From Niastella sp. (GTDB lineage: Bacteria; Bacteroidota; Bacteroidia; Chitinophagales; Chitinophagaceae): DNA of 7,982 nt. Numbering within the stretch: position 1 is the stretch's first letter; each line of letters begins with the position of its first letter. The stretch spans positions 1 to 7,982 of the forward strand of contig JAJKIL010000362.1 in the NCBI GenBank assembly GCA_021154515.1, written 5' to 3'. The notes under the pieces were generated by a model, which worked only from the letters and a program-made list of their open reading frames with translations, was not told where the DNA came from and did not search any database. The translations under genes and the position numbers were made by a program. Positions 6,697 through 7,982 of the stretch are shown here, in pieces.

Positions 6697-7482
6697 ATGA
6701 TTCAATTCGACAAAGGCCCCAACACATCCTTCGCCAATCATTTTGCGGCCTTGCCCGATTATGGCGCTATAAAAGAAAATTTCTGGTACGACTGGGGCCC
6801 GGTGTTTTACCGCGGCCGGCTCGATGGGAGCGCCAAAGTCATCTGCGTGGCCTCAGATCCCGGCCCCACAGAACGCATTGCCTGCCGAACCCTGGTAGGC
6901 AATGCCGGACAACGGGTACAGGGCTTTCTAAACAAAATATGACTAACCCAATCGTACGTTTGTGTAAATGGCTGGGCCTATGCCTTGTTTCCCAGTCACC
7001 TCGACGATGGGTTAAAACTACTCACACAACCCGACCTGTTAGCCTGGCGCAATAAACTGTTCAACATGCTTAAAAAGCCATCGTTACAGGCAATAGTGGC
7101 TTTTGGTGCAGTGGCACAAAAAGCAGTGCAGTTATGGGATACCAAAGGCAAGGTTCCGGTTTTTGAAACCTATCACCCCAGCTATCATTCAGGCGGCGCG
7201 GCCGGCGAAAAGAAAATGCTCACCGACTGGAACCGCGTGGTAAAAGAGTTACGCAAGATCGTTACCCCCGACGAAGGCGCCTCTACCAAAAAGCCTTTGT
7301 ATGGCGCTACATTTACAGAAGCCGATTATGCAGCCATACCACGCATGGACCTGCCGTTTGGCCTGCCCGACTGGTTTGGCAACGATGCCTTCTTTAGGAA
7401 AAAGGGCGGCATGAACAGTGTTAGCAGACCATCGCCCGACGACCACCACACTTTAACATGGAAAGCACCCCAATTCAGCTAA
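6697..7482 (+). pseudogene. Uracil-DNA glycosylase superfamily gene interrupted by one in-frame TGA
   Basis: One frame runs from the ATG at 6697 to TAA at 7480-7482 (261 codons plus stop), broken only by TGA at 6940-6942, codon 82. The upstream part carries a motif like that of the uracil-DNA glycosylase superfamily, VASDPGPTE (residues 51-59), then LVGNAGQ and GFLNKI. Without any frame change the downstream part resumes with LTQSYVCVN, AYALFPSH and the second active-site motif, YHPSYHSG (159-166). Both motifs are needed for uracil excision in this superfamily, so neither half alone should work. The arrangement (DPGP then HPS, with LVGNAGQ) is most like family 4/5 enzymes, but I see no iron-sulfur cysteine set. 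A GGA glycine codon changed to TGA would explain the break. Alternatives are sequencing error, a recent nonsense mutation, or stop readthrough. The next gene starts immediately at 7483. Confidence 0.75.
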
Positions 7483-7982
7483 ATGGCAAAGAAACCGATC
7501 ATAGACCCGCTCGAAAGCGCCCGTTATGGCTTGCATGGCACCATCGCCACCATGGCAGCACCTGACGAGATCATCAAGGGAACTATTTTCATCAACGCCG
7601 CCCGCATTGAAGCCATCATCCCCGATGGCAAACCCATTCCCGAAACCCTGACCGATTGTAAAATATACAAAACAAAAGGCGTCATCTTTCCCGGGTTTAT
7701 AGAACTACACAACCATTTAAGTTATAACTGTCTGCCGCTTTGGAAGGTGCCTAAGAAATACGAGAACCGCGACCAGTGGAGTGGCATCGATCAGTACAAA
7801 CAACTCATCAGTAACCCCATGAACCTGCTGGGTAAAACTAAAGGTTATGTAGAGGCCATTGTGCGCTATGTGGAATGTAAATGTCTGGCCGGAGGCGTTA
7901 CTACTTCGCAGGGAATTATGTTATTCAGCAATGCGGGAATAAAAAAATATTACCGCGGAATAGTACGCAACGTAGAAGAAAC
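7483..7982 (+). CDS. Amidohydrolase-family metal-dependent hydrolase, N-terminal part (runs off the window)
   Basis: An open frame starts at ATG 7483, the base after the preceding TAA, and stays open to the window edge (166 codons plus two bases). The N-terminus shows a small beta-domain typical of imidazolonepropionase- or chlorohydrolase-like amidohydrolases (KGTIFINAARIEAIIPDG, about residues 32-49). It is followed by GVIFPGFIELHNHLSYN (66-82), where His76 and His78 form the HxH metal-binding pair that opens the TIM barrel. LAGGVTTSQG (about 138-147) fits the strand after the first barrel helices. The remaining metal ligands are beyond the edge. No signal peptide is seen, so it is probably cytoplasmic. 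The substrate cannot be told. The zero-base spacing to the interrupted glycosylase gene suggests one transcript and translational coupling, which the TGA could affect. An internal ATG at 7552 is less likely because it would truncate the beta-domain. Confidence 0.85.
   Translation, partial: MAKKPIIDPLESARYGLHGTIATMAAPDEIIKGTIFINAARIEAIIPDGKPIPETLTDCKIYKTKGVIFPGFIELHNHLSYNCLPLWKVPKKYENRDQWSGIDQYKQLISNPMNLLGKTKGYVEAIVRYVECKCLAGGVTTSQGIMLFSNAGIKKYYRGIVRNVEE

Noticed and set aside
6940..6984. Selenocysteine at the in-frame TGA
   Set aside because: No strong stem-loop follows the codon where a bacterial SECIS is required (only a 4-bp CCCA/TGGG pairing is seen), and this enzyme superfamily is not known to use selenocysteine there.
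6985..7482. A separate gene starting at TTG 6985
   Set aside because: It lies in the same frame as the upstream part and continues the same protein family, and it lacks the first active-site motif. One interrupted gene explains both parts better.

Overview
The window looks like a xylan (or arabinoxylan) utilisation locus from a Bacteroidota bacterium, most likely a soil-type Chitinophagia or Sphingobacteriia relative such as Chitinophaga or Niastella. This rests on the SusC/SusD pair, the lipoproteins with charged residues after the acylated cysteine, the lack of Shine-Dalgarno sequences before the starts, and one promoter-like TAnnTTTG box. The taxon is an inference; no rRNA or other marker is present.

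Positions 1-4680 hold the tail of an operon read left to right with gaps of only 19-30 bases. In order it encodes the C-terminus of a SusC-type TonB-dependent transporter, a SusD-type glycan-binding lipoprotein, a lipoprotein with two IPT/TIG domains and a C-terminal glycan-binding-like domain (SusE or SGBP-B position), and a GH10 endo-xylanase lipoprotein whose catalytic barrel is interrupted by a CBM4/9-type module. The expected division of labour is capture of xylan at the cell surface, cutting by the GH10 enzyme, and import of oligosaccharides through SusC/SusD.

Positions 4681-4871 are an intergenic spacer with unusual structure. Purine-rich heptamer repeats on the left and pyrimidine-rich heptamer repeats on the right form a large imperfect inverted repeat around a perfect 12-bp hairpin. 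A TAnnTTTG promoter box and a small leader hairpin follow. The next gene (4872-6548) encodes a secreted, probably periplasmic, GH43 beta-xylosidase or arabinofuranosidase that would finish degradation of the imported oligosaccharides. It may be transcribed separately.

A second spacer (6549-6696) contains a perfect 20-bp palindrome that continues as another degenerate heptamer repeat. After it the content changes to housekeeping-type genes. One is a uracil-DNA glycosylase superfamily gene interrupted by a single in-frame TGA codon (6940-6942). The other is the start of an amidohydrolase-family gene that begins on the base after the previous stop codon and runs off the right edge.

The protein content is mostly recognisable. 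The parts least explained by known features are the two heptamer-repeat spacers and the in-frame TGA. I see no tRNA, rRNA, CRISPR array, transposase or integrase.
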